Assembly (NCBI GenBank): GCA_000585055.1
Contig: JEMX01000007.1
Coordinates: forward strand, 7,718-71,717
Reading direction: 5' to 3'
Length of the DNA stretch: 64,000 nucleotides
DNA from: Candidatus Accumulibacter appositus
Lineage (GTDB): Bacteria > Pseudomonadota > Gammaproteobacteria > Burkholderiales > Rhodocyclaceae
Shown here: positions 35,890-45,563 of the stretch, in pieces
Position numbering within the stretch: position 1 is the first letter of the stretch
Layout of the letters: each line of letters starts with the position of its first letter
Position numbers and translations under genes: made by a program
Notes under the pieces: model-generated
What the model saw: only the letters and a program-made list of their open reading frames with translations
Database searches by the model: none
Told to the model about the DNA's origin: nothing

Positions 35890-37128
35890 ATGCTCAAGCG
35901 AATCGGCGTCCAGCAGCTGACTGTCGGCATGTACCTGAAGGAGTTCTGCGGCCCCTGGCTGGAACACCCCTTCTGGCGCTCGTCATTTGTCATCAGCGAC
36001 GCGAAGGACATCGACCGTATCCGCGCCAGCAACATCAGGGAAGTGTGGATCGATTGCGGCAAAGGCCGCGATCTGCCGGCAGACGAGACCGTTGTTTCGG
36101 TCGCCGAGTCGGAGGCCCATGTCGACGCCGAAATCGCGATCGCCGCGGCGACCGTGCGCAACACGGTACCCGTTCCCTGCGCCGCCGAGTTCGCGCGTGC
36201 GGGCCGAATCGTGGCCAAATCCCGGCAGGCGGTTACCTCGATGTTCGAGGAAGTGCGCATGGGCAAGGCAGTCGACACCGGCGGCGCGCGGCGGCTGGTC
36301 GAAGAAATATCCGACTCGGTGAGCCGTAGCGCGGGCGCACTGATCAGCCTGGCGCGCCTGAAGACTGCCGACGATTACACCTACATGCACTCGGTTGCCG
36401 TCTGCGCGTTGATGGTCGCGCTCGCCCGGCAACTCGGCCTGACGGAAGAGCAGGTACGTTCTGCCGGCATCGCCGGCCTGCTGCACGACCTCGGCAAGAT
36501 GGCCGTTCCGCTCAAGATCCTCAACAAACCCGGCAAACTGACCGATGCCGAGTTTGCGATCGTCAAAACGCATCCGGAGAATGGGCACCGGATACTTCTC
36601 CAGAGTGGCGACGTCGACCCCGTCGCGCTGGATGTTGCCCTCCACCACCATGAAAAAGACGACGGCTCGGGCTATCCCAAGTGCCTGCGGGGATCTGCGA
36701 TAAGCCTGTTCGCCAAGATGGGGGCAGTCTGCGACGTCTACGACGCGATCACCTCGAACCGCCCCTACAAGGCCGGCTGGGATCCCGCTGAATCGGTGCG
36801 CAAAATGGCCGAGTGGAGCAACGGCCATTTCGATCCTGCGGTGTTCCAGGCCTTTGTCAAGAGCATCGGCATCTATCCGGTCGGCTCGCTGGTGCGGCTC
36901 AATTGCGGCCGCCTGGGCGTGGTCATCGAGCAGAACGGAAAGTCGCTGCTCCATCCGCAGGTCAAGGTCTTTTTTTCGACGCAAAGCGCGGCCCGCATTT
37001 TCCCGGAAGTCCTCGATCTCGCCCGCCCCGGCTGCCGGCAGCAGATCGTCAGCCGTGAAGACCCTGGCAAATGGAACTTTCCCGATCTCGACCAGATCTG
37101 GTCCGCAGGGGTCACTGCCTCGCGCTGA
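35890..37128 (+). CDS. HD-GYP domain protein with N-terminal DUF3391
   Basis: Probable cyclic-di-GMP phosphodiesterase of 412 residues. The N-terminal DUF3391 region (about 1-130) has the family opening MLKRIGVQQLTVGMYLKEFCGPWLEHPFW. The HD-GYP domain (about 140-330) keeps H199-D200 in LLHDLGKMAVP and HHEKDDGSGYP with GYP at 261-263, so it looks catalytically competent. The start is set at 35890 on family grounds; a GTG at 35863 is possible. It is monocistronic and is converging with the SPFH gene. Confidence 0.9.
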   Translation: MLKRIGVQQLTVGMYLKEFCGPWLEHPFWRSSFVISDAKDIDRIRASNIREVWIDCGKGRDLPADETVVSVAESEAHVDAEIAIAAATVRNTVPVPCAAEFARAGRIVAKSRQAVTSMFEEVRMGKAVDTGGARRLVEEISDSVSRSAGALISLARLKTADDYTYMHSVAVCALMVALARQLGLTEEQVRSAGIAGLLHDLGKMAVPLKILNKPGKLTDAEFAIVKTHPENGHRILLQSGDVDPVALDVALHHHEKDDGSGYPKCLRGSAISLFAKMGAVCDVYDAITSNRPYKAGWDPAESVRKMAEWSNGHFDPAVFQAFVKSIGIYPVGSLVRLNCGRLGVVIEQNGKSLLHPQVKVFFSTQSAARIFPEVLDLARPGCRQQIVSREDPGKWNFPDLDQIWSAGVTASR

Positions 37129-37222
37129 CCGGTGCGCATCTTCCCGGCACGCCGGCCCGTAGCGCCGGCTCAGCGGCTGCAGCTGGCGTAACGGTCATCC
37201 GAGTTCAGCGCCGGCACCCGGC

Positions 37223-38287
37223 TCAAACGAGTTTGGCGAGAAGCTCCGCCTTCTTGGTGTCGAATTCGGCCTGCGAAAGGATCCCCTTGCCGACCAGGGC
37301 GTGCAGCTTCTCGAGTGCCGCCACCACCTCGTCGGCGCTGAGTGGTGACGCCGGTGGCGGCGCGGCGACGCCGAGCAGCGAAGCGCCTGCCACGGACACC
37401 TGCCCCGCCGGCGCCGCCCCCGGCTGCATTGCTGAACCCATCGCCGTAGTCATCGTCTGGCCAATGCCGAGACCCGCTCCGAGACCGGCGCCAATGCCGG
37501 CGATGCCACCTTCGTTCTCTGCCGCTAACGGAATGCTGCTCGCTACCTGGTATTGCGTGTAGCGGCCAAGGTCGCCGATCATATTCATGCCGATGCGCGT
37601 ATCGAGCACCTTCTGCAGTTCCTCGGGCAATGACACGTTCTGCACGACCAGACGGTCGAGCAACAGACCGTAGCGCTCGAAAACCGCGTCCAGCTTCCCT
37701 TTCAGCGCCCGGCTCAACTCGTCCTGGTTGGCCGCCATATCGATGAAAGGCACGCCCGACTCAGCGAACAGGTCGGTCATCGAGCTGATCAGCAGATTGC
37801 GCAACTGGCCGTCCAGGTCCTCGACCGTGTATTCCGCACGCGTCCCGGAAATCTCGCTGTAGAACTTCTTGGCATCGTTCAACTGGTACGAGTAGATGCC
37901 GAAAGCGCGCATCCGCACCATGCCGAAGTCCTGGTCACGAAGAGTGATCGGGTTCGATGTTCCCCACTTGCGATCGAGTTGCAGGCGGGTAGAAAAGAAA
38001 TAGACTTCCGACTTGAAAGGCGACTCGAAGAGCTTGTCCCAGTTCTTGAGGTAGGTCAGCACCGGCAGCGTCTGGGTCGTCAGCTTGTAGCGCCCAGGGC
38101 CGAAAACATCGGCCACCTGACCTTCATTGACGAAGACGGCGAGTTGCGAATCGCGTACCGTCAGCTGTGCGCCATACTGAATCTCCATATCCTGCATCGG
38201 ATAGCGCGTGGCGAGGATGCCGTCGCCCTCTTCAGTCCAGTGGATGACATCGATGAACTGCTTCTTGATGAAGTCCATGAGGGCCAT
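37223..38287 (-). CDS. SPFH domain protein with C-terminal SHOCT domain
   Basis: A 354-residue protein of the YdjI/virion-core-like SPFH group, which forms membrane-associated scaffolds. The SPFH part (about 30-250) includes WTEEGDGILATRYPMQDMEIQYG and a helical segment LPEELQKVLDTRIGMNMIGD. A Gly/Ala-rich hinge (about 262-320) contains GIGAGLGAGLGIG. The last 35 residues (VAALEKLHALVGKGILSQAEFDTKKAELL) are a SHOCT oligomerisation domain. No catalytic function is known for this group. It appears to be transcribed alone. Confidence 0.85.
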   Translation of the reverse strand: MALMDFIKKQFIDVIHWTEEGDGILATRYPMQDMEIQYGAQLTVRDSQLAVFVNEGQVADVFGPGRYKLTTQTLPVLTYLKNWDKLFESPFKSEVYFFSTRLQLDRKWGTSNPITLRDQDFGMVRMRAFGIYSYQLNDAKKFYSEISGTRAEYTVEDLDGQLRNLLISSMTDLFAESGVPFIDMAANQDELSRALKGKLDAVFERYGLLLDRLVVQNVSLPEELQKVLDTRIGMNMIGDLGRYTQYQVASSIPLAAENEGGIAGIGAGLGAGLGIGQTMTTAMGSAMQPGAAPAGQVSVAGASLLGVAAPPPASPLSADEVVAALEKLHALVGKGILSQAEFDTKKAELLAKLV

Positions 38288-38426
38288 GGCGATCTCCTGA
38301 AATCAAGCGTTGGTGATCCGGCGCCAGCAAAGGATGGGCGGTCCCGGCAGAGGGTCGGTCAGTAATTCACGCAGGCGGACTACATCTCGGCAGCAATAGT
38401 CACGCGACCAAGGCGCGCAGCGCTGT

Positions 38427-39152
38427 TCAGTCCCCCGGCGAAGTAGCGAAGCGTAGCAGCCCGTCAAGAATCAGATTGTCCATCAACTGGAAGGGAATCT
38501 TCAAGTGCGCGGCCAGGCGGCGTGCACTGCCGCCGGTCAGCAGACAGCAGGCATCGGCCTCGTCGGCGATTTCCTGGAACATGCGCTCGACGGCGCCCAA
38601 CTGCGCCTGCAGGCAACCGCTGACGATGGCATCCACGGTGTTGCGGGGCTGCGCACAGAAAACGCCCTCGGCCAGTGGCAGTTGCGCCGTATTGCGTGCC
38701 AGCGCCGCACGCATCAGGTCGAAACCAGGCAGGATCAACCCGCCCGCAAACACACCGGCAGCGTCGAGCCGGTCTACGGTGGTCGCCGTTCCCGCGCAGA
38801 CCACCAGGCAGGCAGCGCCCTGGGCGGCACGCGCACCGATCAGCGCCGCCCAGCGGTCGGCACCGAGTTGCTGCGGATGCTCGTAGCAGCTGCGCACACC
38901 ACAGGCCGCGACACTGGCCTGCAGGAAAGAGAGCTCGGCGTGACGACTGGCGAACAGGCGCGCGATGCTGTCGGCGACCGCCGCACCAGCGACGTTGCAG
39001 ACCACCCCGCGAGCACTCGCCGGCCACTGCACGGCGACTTCGGCCAGCCTGGCGACCTCGGTAGTCGCCAGCGCGCCGCTGTTCAGCCAGCCGTTGCCGT
39101 CATGAACGCCCCACTTGATGCGGCTGTTGCCGGCATCGATGGCGACGATCAT
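38427..39152 (-). CDS. coaX: type III pantothenate kinase
   Basis: CoaX phosphorylates pantothenate in the first step of coenzyme A synthesis. The product is 241 residues. It begins MIVAIDAGNSRIKWGVHD, with the ASKHA phosphate-1 loop, and has the pantothenate loop LGADRWAALIGARAA and CAGTATTVDRLDAAGVFAGGLILPG. Its start overlaps the birA stop by 4 nt. The birA-coaX pairing is frequent in betaproteobacteria. Confidence 0.95.
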   Translation of the reverse strand: MIVAIDAGNSRIKWGVHDGNGWLNSGALATTEVARLAEVAVQWPASARGVVCNVAGAAVADSIARLFASRHAELSFLQASVAACGVRSCYEHPQQLGADRWAALIGARAAQGAACLVVCAGTATTVDRLDAAGVFAGGLILPGFDLMRAALARNTAQLPLAEGVFCAQPRNTVDAIVSGCLQAQLGAVERMFQEIADEADACCLLTGGSARRLAAHLKIPFQLMDNLILDGLLRFATSPGD

Positions 39153-40003
39153 GCGGCCCGCAGCGACACGTCGCCGGACAGACAGCGTTCGATACCGGCG
39201 TCCGTCTGCAGCAGCAAGGCGCCGTCGCTGTCAGCCCCCAAGCACAGCCCGCGGCGGTCGACCAGGGCGCCGTCGAGCAGGCGCACCTGCCGACCCTGCC
39301 ACAGGTGATAGGCCTGCCAGTCGCTGCGCAAGGCGGCAAAACCGCCGTCCGCAAAGCGGTCCATGATCTCTGCCAGGTCGATCAGGAGCTGCGCCAGCAA
39401 CTGCTGACGCTCAGGCACAAGCGCCATTACCTCCGCCAGCGCCGCCGGCCGATGCAGAAATTCTTCATCGCCGTCGGGCGGCAACTGCAGGTTCAAGCCG
39501 ATGCCGATCACTGCCAGCGTGCCGCCTGCTGCCGCCTCGAGCTCCACCAGAATGCCACCGACCTTGCCGCCCGCGAGCAGGATGTCATTCGGCCATTTCA
39601 AGCCAACGCCAGCAACGCCGCTGTTCGCCAAGCCACGCGCTACCGCCAGACCAACCGCCAGCGAGAGGCCGGCCAGTCGCGCAACGCTGCCCTCGAAGCG
39701 CCAGAGCAAGGAGAAGGTCAGGCTGGCCTCGGGTGTCGACAGCCAGTTGCGCCCGCGTCGACCACGCCCGGCAGTCTGCCGATCGGCGACCAGCACCGAC
39801 CCCGATGCGGCACCCTGAACGACGCGTTCGAGCAGCACGGTATTGGTCGACACACACTCAGCCAGCGCCTCGACCGTGAAACGCGGGCTCAGCGGGCCGA
39901 GCAGGGAATGCACGCGATGCGGATCGATTCGACAAGTGGTCGCCGCTGTAGGGGCAAGGCACTTGGCAGACGCGGCCAGCGGCTTGGTGGCAGATTCGTT
40001 CAT
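39149..40003 (-). CDS. birA: biotin--[acetyl-CoA-carboxylase] ligase, monofunctional type
   Basis: Attaches biotin to the carrier domain of acetyl-CoA carboxylase through biotinyl-AMP. The product is 284 residues. The biotin loop GRGRRGRNW, LKWPNDILLAGGKVGGILVELE and a C-terminal SH3-like domain (about 235-284) are seen. Only about 35 residues precede the catalytic domain, too few for the winged-helix DNA-binding domain of E. coli BirA, so it should not act as a repressor. The first 30 residues are rich in Ala, Thr and Cys and may not all be translated. Confidence 0.93.
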   Translation of the reverse strand: MNESATKPLAASAKCLAPTAATTCRIDPHRVHSLLGPLSPRFTVEALAECVSTNTVLLERVVQGAASGSVLVADRQTAGRGRRGRNWLSTPEASLTFSLLWRFEGSVARLAGLSLAVGLAVARGLANSGVAGVGLKWPNDILLAGGKVGGILVELEAAAGGTLAVIGIGLNLQLPPDGDEEFLHRPAALAEVMALVPERQQLLAQLLIDLAEIMDRFADGGFAALRSDWQAYHLWQGRQVRLLDGALVDRRGLCLGADSDGALLLQTDAGIERCLSGDVSLRAA

Positions 40004-40041
40004 GGCTTCGTCATTACCGTGAAAGTCGCCATTATCGCCGA

Positions 40042-41478
40042 TTATCGCGGCAAAGAGGCCTCGCGCTCGTCAACGCTGCTCGCGCTTCCGCCATCGATCC
40101 CGAGTTCCTGGATCTTGCGGGTAATGGTGTTGCGGCCGATCCCGAGGGTTTGTGCAGCTTCGATTCGGCGCCCACCAGTATGCGCTAGCGCGCGGTTGAT
40201 CAACACCCGCTCGAACGCCTGCGTCAGCTTTTCGTGCACCTGACCGGCATCGCTGAGCAGCATGCGCTCGACTTCCTTGGCCAGCGCGCTCTGCCAATCG
40301 CTGCTCGCCGGCGCAGGCGTCGCTTCACGAAGTTCCGGCGGCAGATCGGTGACTTCCACCAGTTGCCCCGGCGCCATCACTGTCAGCCAGTGGCAGAGAT
40401 TCTCGAGTTGCCGAACGTTGCCCGAAAAATCGAGCCCGCAGAGGTGCTTCAGGGCGGCGTCGGAAAAACGTTTACCCTCGACGCCGAGTTCGTTGGCGCT
40501 TTTTTGCAGAAAGTGGCGGGCGAGAATCGGAATATCCTCACTGCGTTCGCGCAGGCAAGGTAGACGAACTCGGATCACGTTCAAACGGTGAAAAAGATCC
40601 TCGCGAAAGAGTCCCTGGCGGACTCTTTCCTCCAGATCCTGGTGCGTCGCGGCAATGATCCGGACCTTGGTCTTCAGCGGGGAATGTCCGCCAACGCGGT
40701 AGTAATGACCGTCCGAAAGCACCCGCAAAAGTCGTGTTTGCAGCTCCGCCGGCATGTCGCCGATTTCGTCGAGAAACAATGTCCCGCCCTCGGCCTGTTC
40801 GAAACGACCTTGTCGCTGCGCCGCCGCACCGGTAAAGGCACCGCGTTCATGACCAAAGAGCTCGGACTCGAGAAGGTCGCGCGGAATGGCGGCGGTATTG
40901 ATGGCGATGAAAGGCTGCTCGGCACGGGGACTGTGGCGATGCACGGCACGCGCGACCAGTTCCTTGCCGGAACCGGACTCGCCGGTGATCAGAACCGTGG
41001 CACTCGACTGGCTGAGCCGGCCAATCGCCCGAAAGACTTCCTGCATCGCTGGAGCCTGCCCGAGAATCTCGGGTACCAGGCCTACTTCATTTGGCGCACC
41101 AGACTGGTGCATGCTTTCGCCGATCGCTCGTCGAATCAGTTCCAGCGCCTGATCGACATCGAAAGGTTTGGGCAGATACTCGAAAGCACCGCCCTGAAAC
41201 GCCGACACCGCACTTTCCAGGTCGGAGTAGGCGGTCATGATGATCACCGGCAAAGCCGGGAAGCGCTCCTTGAACACTTGCAGCAGATCGAGCCCGGACT
41301 GACCCGGCATACGGATATCGGAAACCAGCACCTGTGGCGGCTCGCCGGCCGAATCAAGTTCCGCCAAGGCTTCGCTGGCCGACGAAAAACTGCGCAAGGG
41401 GATTTTCTCGCGGGACAGGGTCTTTTCGAGGACCCAGCGGATTGATTTGTCGTCGTCAACGATCCAGACTGCTTTCAT
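40042..41478 (-). CDS. ntrC: nitrogen regulation response regulator NtrC
   Basis: Sigma-54-dependent activator of nitrogen-limitation genes. The product is 478 residues with three domains: receiver (1-120) with phosphorylation site Asp54 in [12 protein letters not shown]+ ATPase (about 140-385) with GESGSGKE and the sigma-54 contact [13 protein letters not shown], and a C-terminal Fis-type helix-turn-helix ([22 protein letters not shown]). Its likely targets in this window are glnA and amtB, whose upstream regions carry NtrC-type dyads. It follows ntrB after 59 bp. Confidence 0.96.
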   Translation of the reverse strand: MKAVWIVDDDKSIRWVLEKTLSREKIPLRSFSSASEALAELDSAGEPPQVLVSDIRMPGQSGLDLLQVFKERFPALPVIIMTAYSDLESAVSAFQGGAFEYLPKPFDVDQALELIRRAIGESMHQSGAPNEVGLVPEILGQAPAMQEVFRAIGRLSQSSATVLITGESGSGKELVARAVHRHSPRAEQPFIAINTAAIPRDLLESELFGHERGAFTGAAAQRQGRFEQAEGGTLFLDEIGDMPAELQTRLLRVLSDGHYYRVGGHSPLKTKVRIIAATHQDLEERVRQGLFREDLFHRLNVIRVRLPCLRERSEDIPILARHFLQKSANELGVEGKRFSDAALKHLCGLDFSGNVRQLENLCHWLTVMAPGQLVEVTDLPPELREATPAPASSDWQSALAKEVERMLLSDAGQVHEKLTQAFERVLINRALAHTGGRRIEAAQTLGIGRNTITRKIQELGIDGGSASSVDEREASLPR

Positions 41479-41537
41479 CGCTTCCTCGAGGTGCTTGGCT
41501 AATGTTACTGACGGCTAAGCAAGAAACCTGCCAACAG

Positions 41538-42611
41538 TTAGCCCAACGGTAAGCGAATCGTAAAACAAGTGCCACCCGGCCGACTCTCACAATCAATCGT
41601 TCCGTGGTGTTGCTGGACGAAGCTCTGGGCCAGCGTCAGGCCCAGGCCGCTGCCCCCTTCCCGCCCGGAAACCAGTGGGTAGAACATGCGCTCGCGAATG
41701 TCTTCGGCAATGCCCGGGCCGTCGTCGATCACCTGCACTTCGAGTGCCAGGCGATAGCGGCGCTTGAACAAGGTCGTCTGGCGAGCGACACGCGTGCGCA
41801 GAGTGATCTGGCCGGAGCCGCGCGCGCTGTCGTCGGGCTGACGCTGGATCGCTTGCGCAGCATTCCTGGCAAGGTTCAGGAAGACCTGTATCAACTGCTC
41901 GCGATCACCGATCAGCTCCGGCAGGCTGGTATCGTAATCGCGCTGCACGGTGAGCAAGGTCGGAAACTCGGCAGTCAGCAGACTGCGCACCCGCTCCAGG
42001 ATCTCGTGGATATTCACCGGTCCCGGCTGCATCGGCCGGTGCGGCGACAGCAAGCGCCGCATCAGGTCCTGCAGGCGATCGGCCTCCTTGATGATTACCT
42101 GCGTGTACTCGCGCAAACCGGGGTTGTTGAGTTCGTGCTCGAGCAGCTGTGCAGCGCCTCGGATTCCCCCCAAGGGGTTCTTGATTTCGTGCACCAGGTT
42201 TCTGATCAGCTCGCGATTGGCTTGCTGCTGCTCCACCAGTCGCTCTTCCCGGCTTGCCCTGAGCTGCTGATCGATCGGCCACAATTCAACCAACAGGCTG
42301 GCGTGCGGGGTATCGACCGGGTTCACCGTGCAGTTCAGCGGCAACAGCTCGCCAGCAGTGAGGCGCAGATCGATGTTCTGCCCGCTGTAGTCCCAACCAT
42401 GGTTCAGCGCACTATCGAGCGCCGCCAGGAAGCGCGGTGGGCAGTCGATGACGCCAGCCAGCGGGCAACCGACGAAGACCTTGCTGCTGATTGCCAGTAG
42501 ATTCTCGGCGGCCGGATTCATGTGCCGGATAGCCAGATTCTCGTCAAGCAGGATGACCGCCGACGAAAGCAGGTCAAGCCCACCGAAGGAATTCGAGGAA
42601 GTTTCAGACAT
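41538..42611 (-). CDS. ntrB: nitrogen regulation sensor histidine kinase NtrB
   Basis: NtrB phosphorylates or dephosphorylates NtrC according to PII signalling. The preferred start (MSETSSNSFGGLD) gives 357 residues; an earlier in-frame start at 42659 adds 16 residues. A PAS domain (about 15-120), the H-box LVHEIKNPLGGIRGAAQLLE, an N-box, and the G1/G2 boxes DDGPGIAE and GGSGLGLTLAQ are all visible. There are no membrane helices, as expected for this cytoplasmic kinase. Confidence 0.95.
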   Translation of the reverse strand: MSETSSNSFGGLDLLSSAVILLDENLAIRHMNPAAENLLAISSKVFVGCPLAGVIDCPPRFLAALDSALNHGWDYSGQNIDLRLTAGELLPLNCTVNPVDTPHASLLVELWPIDQQLRASREERLVEQQQANRELIRNLVHEIKNPLGGIRGAAQLLEHELNNPGLREYTQVIIKEADRLQDLMRRLLSPHRPMQPGPVNIHEILERVRSLLTAEFPTLLTVQRDYDTSLPELIGDREQLIQVFLNLARNAAQAIQRQPDDSARGSGQITLRTRVARQTTLFKRRYRLALEVQVIDDGPGIAEDIRERMFYPLVSGREGGSGLGLTLAQSFVQQHHGTIDCESRPGGTCFTIRLPLG

Positions 42612-42669
42612 GGCTGGTGAGGGGCCTTGCAGGTGTCCCGCCTGCGAATCGTGAATCAAGAATCATGAC

Positions 42670-43149
42670 TCAGCGCAGATTGGCAATCTCTTTGCCGATG
42701 GCCTCGATATTGCGCTCGTGCAGCGCCACTTTGTCCTTGTAGGGCTGCAGCCGCTCCTCCACCTTGCCGCCACTGATCCCACCACCTTGCATGCGCTCGT
42801 TGGGAAGCACCGTGGCCTCCTGCTCGGCGAGCGCTTTTTTTGCCTGCTCGGCGTACTTCTGCTCGGCCGCGAGTTCGGTTTCGAGAATCCGGCGGCGGTC
42901 GTCGTCGCGTGACTTCTGCGTTTGGTTGTCGACTTTCGGGAAGTTGCTGGGTGTTGGCGTGCGCGCTGCCTTCGGAGCCGGCGCCACATTGACCGGGTCG
43001 AGAACGAGCTTTCTGCATTTGCTAGTGGGAACATTCGAGTAGGTCGTCCGCCCATCGACGTCGCACTTGTAGATGTCCTGCCCGTGTGCCGGCCATGCCA
43101 GCAGTGAAAGCAGTGCTGCGCTCGAAACAAACAGGTCTTGCGCTTTCAT
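42670..43149 (-). CDS. DUF4124 domain periplasmic protein
   Basis: A 159-residue exported protein of unknown function. The start MKAQDLFVSS is chosen because AGGA lies shortly upstream and a signal peptide follows directly (cleavage after WPAHG). The mature N-terminus QDIYKCDVDGRTTYSNVP is the DUF4124 motif, with the typical pair of cysteines (KCDVDG and SKCRK). A Pro-rich stretch and then a charged coiled coil (about 80-158) follow. It lies between glnA and ntrB, after the glnA terminator, and may share a transcript with ntrBC. Confidence 0.85.
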   Translation of the reverse strand: MKAQDLFVSSAALLSLLAWPAHGQDIYKCDVDGRTTYSNVPTSKCRKLVLDPVNVAPAPKAARTPTPSNFPKVDNQTQKSRDDDRRRILETELAAEQKYAEQAKKALAEQEATVLPNERMQGGGISGGKVEERLQPYKDKVALHERNIEAIGKEIANLR

Positions 43150-43282
43150 CGTCGTCCTATTCCTTGGTCGCAACCCGCCACCCGACGGCCTTGGGCTCGC
43201 ATCATGTCGATTCGCAAGTCAGACGCGAGTGTATTGGATGACCCGAACTAATACAAACGCGCAAGCCGGTCTATTGGCAGAC

Positions 43283-43308
43283 AAAAAAAAGGACGGGCAA
43301 GCCCGTCC
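43283..43308 (-). terminator. intrinsic terminator of glnA
   Basis: On the minus strand GGACGGGC-TT-GCCCGTCC forms a perfect 8-bp stem followed by eight T. It starts 19 nt after the glnA stop. The A-run on the plus-strand side makes it one-directional. Confidence 0.92.
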
Positions 43309-43327
43309 TCTTCTCTGCAGCACCTGA

Positions 43328-44743
43328 TCAGCAGCTGTAGTACAGATCGAACTCGACCGGGTGAGTGGTCATGCGAACCTTGTTGACCTCGTCCATCTTC
43401 AGTTCGATGAAGGCGTCGATCCACTCGTCCGAAAAAACACCGCCACGGGTCAGAAACTCGCGATCCACGTCGAGCGCGGCAAGCGCTTCTTCCAGGCTGG
43501 CGCAAACGGTCGGGATTTTGGCGTCTTCCTCCGGCGGCAGATCGTAGAGGTTCTTGTCCGCAGGATCCCCGGGATGAATCTTGTTCTGGATGCCATCAAG
43601 GCCGGCCATCAGCAGCGCCGCAAAGCACAGGTAGGGGTTGGCGATCGGATCGGGGAAACGCGTTTCGATGCGCCGCGCCTTGTCGGACGCGACGTGCGGC
43701 ACGCGGATCGAAGCGGAACGGTTCTTGGCCGAATACGCCAGCTTGGTCGGCGCCTCGTAGTGCGGCACCAGGCGCTTGTACGAGTTGGTACCCGGGTTGG
43801 TAATCGCATTCAGCGCCTTGGCGTGCTTGATGATCCCGCCGATATAGAACAAGGCCGTTTCCGACAGGCCGGCGTAGCCGTTGCCGGCAAACATGTTCTT
43901 GCCGTCTTTCCAGATCGACTGGTGAACGTGCATTCCGGAACCATTGTCACCGACAATAGGCTTGGGCATGAAGGTTGCCGTCTTGCCGTACTGATGGGCG
44001 ACGTTGTGCACCACGTACTTCAACTGCTGCGTCCAGTCCGCGCGCTTGACCAAGGTGTTGAACACGGTACCGATCTCGCACTGCCCGGCAGTGGCGACTT
44101 CGTGGTGATGCACTTCGACCGGCACGCCGATCGACTCCAGGGTCAGCACCATTGCCGAGCGGATGTCATGCAGGCTATCGACCGGAGGGACCGGGAAATA
44201 ACCGCCCTTGACGCCCGGACGATGGCCGCTACCGCCCTCACCCTCGGATTTTTCGCCACTCGCCCAAGCCGCTTCGTCCGAGTAGATCTTCAGCGAACAA
44301 CCCGACATGTCGACGTTCCAGGCCACCGAGTCGAAAACAAAGAACTCGGGCTCAGGACCGAAATACGCCGTATCGCCGACCCCGGAGGACTTGAGATAGG
44401 CTTCGGCGCGCTTGGCGATCGAGCGTGGATCGCGGTCGTAGCCACGACCGTCGGCCGGATCGACGACATCGCAGGTCAGGACGAGGGTCGTTTCGTCGAA
44501 GAAGGGGTCGATGTAGGCAGTGCTCGGATCGGGCATCAACTGCATGTCCGAGGCCTGAATACCCTTCCAGCCCGAAATCGACGAGCCATCGAAAGCGTGC
44601 CCATTTTCGAACTTGTCTTCGTCGAAAGCGCTGACCGGCACGGTTACGTGCTGCTCCTTGCCACGGGTATCGGTAAAGCGGAAGTCGACGAACTTTGCTT
44701 CGTTTTCCTTGACCATGTTGATCACGTCTTGCGGGCTTGCCAT
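43328..44743 (-). CDS. glnA: glutamine synthetase type I
   Basis: GlnA joins ammonium to glutamate with ATP and is the main ammonium scavenger. The start at 44743 has AGGAG 7 nt upstream and gives 471 residues (E. coli 469). The beta-grasp N-terminus has [17 protein letters not shown]. Metal ligands lie in [10 protein letters not shown] and [10 protein letters not shown], and the ATP site in [10 protein letters not shown]. Tyr400 in NLYDLPPEE is the adenylylation site, so the enzyme should be covalently controlled by GlnE. A sigma-54 promoter and two NtrC-type sites lie upstream and a clear terminator lies downstream. Confidence 0.98.
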   Translation of the reverse strand: MASPQDVINMVKENEAKFVDFRFTDTRGKEQHVTVPVSAFDEDKFENGHAFDGSSISGWKGIQASDMQLMPDPSTAYIDPFFDETTLVLTCDVVDPADGRGYDRDPRSIAKRAEAYLKSSGVGDTAYFGPEPEFFVFDSVAWNVDMSGCSLKIYSDEAAWASGEKSEGEGGSGHRPGVKGGYFPVPPVDSLHDIRSAMVLTLESIGVPVEVHHHEVATAGQCEIGTVFNTLVKRADWTQQLKYVVHNVAHQYGKTATFMPKPIVGDNGSGMHVHQSIWKDGKNMFAGNGYAGLSETALFYIGGIIKHAKALNAITNPGTNSYKRLVPHYEAPTKLAYSAKNRSASIRVPHVASDKARRIETRFPDPIANPYLCFAALLMAGLDGIQNKIHPGDPADKNLYDLPPEEDAKIPTVCASLEEALAALDVDREFLTRGGVFSDEWIDAFIELKMDEVNKVRMTTHPVEFDLYYSC

Positions 44744-44809
44744 TGCAGATCTCCTGAACAGGTGCCGGCTCAACCGGCGGCAGTAGAAAATAGGTACGAG
44801 GGAAATGAG

Positions 44810-44825
44810 AGCAGAAAACGTGCCA
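44810..44825 (-). promoter_or_regulatory. sigma-54 promoter of glnA
   Basis: Read on the minus strand the site is TGGCACGTTTTCTGCT. The -24 half is perfect and the -12 half has one change (CTGCT for TTGCT). The predicted transcription start is near 44799, 56 nt before the ATG. Confidence 0.85.
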
Positions 44826-44887
44826 ACTCATGCCCTGCGGGGTTTTTATTGTGCCACAAGCCGATTTCGCGTTCTTGGGCTTTTTCT

Positions 44888-44904
44888 CGCACCACGATAG
44901 TGCA
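44888..44904 (-). promoter_or_regulatory. NtrC-type enhancer site 1 of glnA
   Basis: On the minus strand TGCACTATCGTGGTGCG closely matches the NtrC consensus TGCACY-N5-GGTGCA. It is centred at 44896, about 97 bp upstream of the predicted start of transcription. Confidence 0.82.
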
Positions 44905-44918
44905 AATACCAAAAGCGA

Positions 44919-44935
44919 CGCACTCTTCCGGTGCG
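44919..44935 (-). promoter_or_regulatory. NtrC-type enhancer site 2 of glnA
   Basis: The plus-strand sequence CGCACTCTTCCGGTGCG has both half-sites (GCAC and GGTGC) with the right 6-nt gap. Its centre at 44927 is 31 bp from site 1, about three helical turns, which favours cooperative binding on one DNA face as at E. coli glnAp2. Confidence 0.75.
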
Positions 44936-45050
44936 CAGCAGCCGACTCGAACGCACTCGCGCAGCGACCTTCGGCGCGCGCAAGGGAGCGGTCAACGCCC
45001 ATTTCTCGGTTTATACTGCGCCCCTTGTGCAACTACACTCGGCGGGTGCC

Positions 45051-45500
45051 ATGGGAAGATTGACCGATCTGCTGCAGCTGGCTCAGGAACGCGGACGCGA
45101 GCTGGGCCTCCCCTACGCGGGCGCACTGACACCGCAGGAAGCCCACGAGGTGTGGCAACTGGCACCGGGAGCCAAGCTGGTCGATGTGCGCACGCGCGCC
45201 GAGTGGGATTGGGTCGGACGTATCCCCGGCGCGATCGAGATCGAGTGGCTGAGCTACCCCGACAACAAGCCGAACAACCATTTCGTGGCGCAACTCAAGA
45301 AGCAGGTCGATCGCGAAGCGCTGCTAATGTTCATCTGCCGCAGCGGTGCACGTTCGCACAATGCGGCAGCACTGGCCAGCCAGGAGGCGCAGGCCGATTG
45401 CTACAACGTGCTCGAGGGCTTCGAGGGTGACAAGGACGCCAAGGGCCAACGCGGCAAGATTGGCGGTTGGCGTCACGCCGGCCTGCCCTGGCGTAGCTGA
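45051..45500 (+). CDS. rhodanese-like domain protein
   Basis: A 149-residue single-domain sulfurtransferase-like protein. The active-site loop is FICRSGARS, with Cys as the first residue of the loop, and LVDVRTRAEWDWVGRIPGAIEI is the typical entry motif. An N-terminal 25-residue helix precedes the domain. The start at ATG 45051 is chosen because an earlier frame from 44931 runs through the glnA enhancer region and has no family resemblance. The protein lacks a signal peptide, so it is cytoplasmic. It is next to nadA, whose iron-sulfur cluster might be a client, but this is only context. Confidence 0.85.
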   Translation: MGRLTDLLQLAQERGRELGLPYAGALTPQEAHEVWQLAPGAKLVDVRTRAEWDWVGRIPGAIEIEWLSYPDNKPNNHFVAQLKKQVDREALLMFICRSGARSHNAAALASQEAQADCYNVLEGFEGDKDAKGQRGKIGGWRHAGLPWRS

Positions 45501-45563
45501 ACTTTTTTCCGCCAGCCCGGTCTGGGCTCTGTGCGATTGCCCCGAGTGTCCGAGTACCCGAAC

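Noticed and set aside
37151..37169. GCCGGC repeat as a terminator between the HD-GYP and SPFH genes
   Set aside because: Only a 6-bp self-complementary stem with no T-run on either strand.
44847..44860. Another -24-like GTGGCAC upstream of glnA
   Set aside because: No GC follows at the -12 position, so the RpoN pattern is incomplete.
43361..45430. Plus-strand open frame of 689 codons opposite glnA
   Set aside because: Antisense to glnA and out of frame with the rhodanese gene that it enters; it crosses the glnA promoter and enhancer sites.
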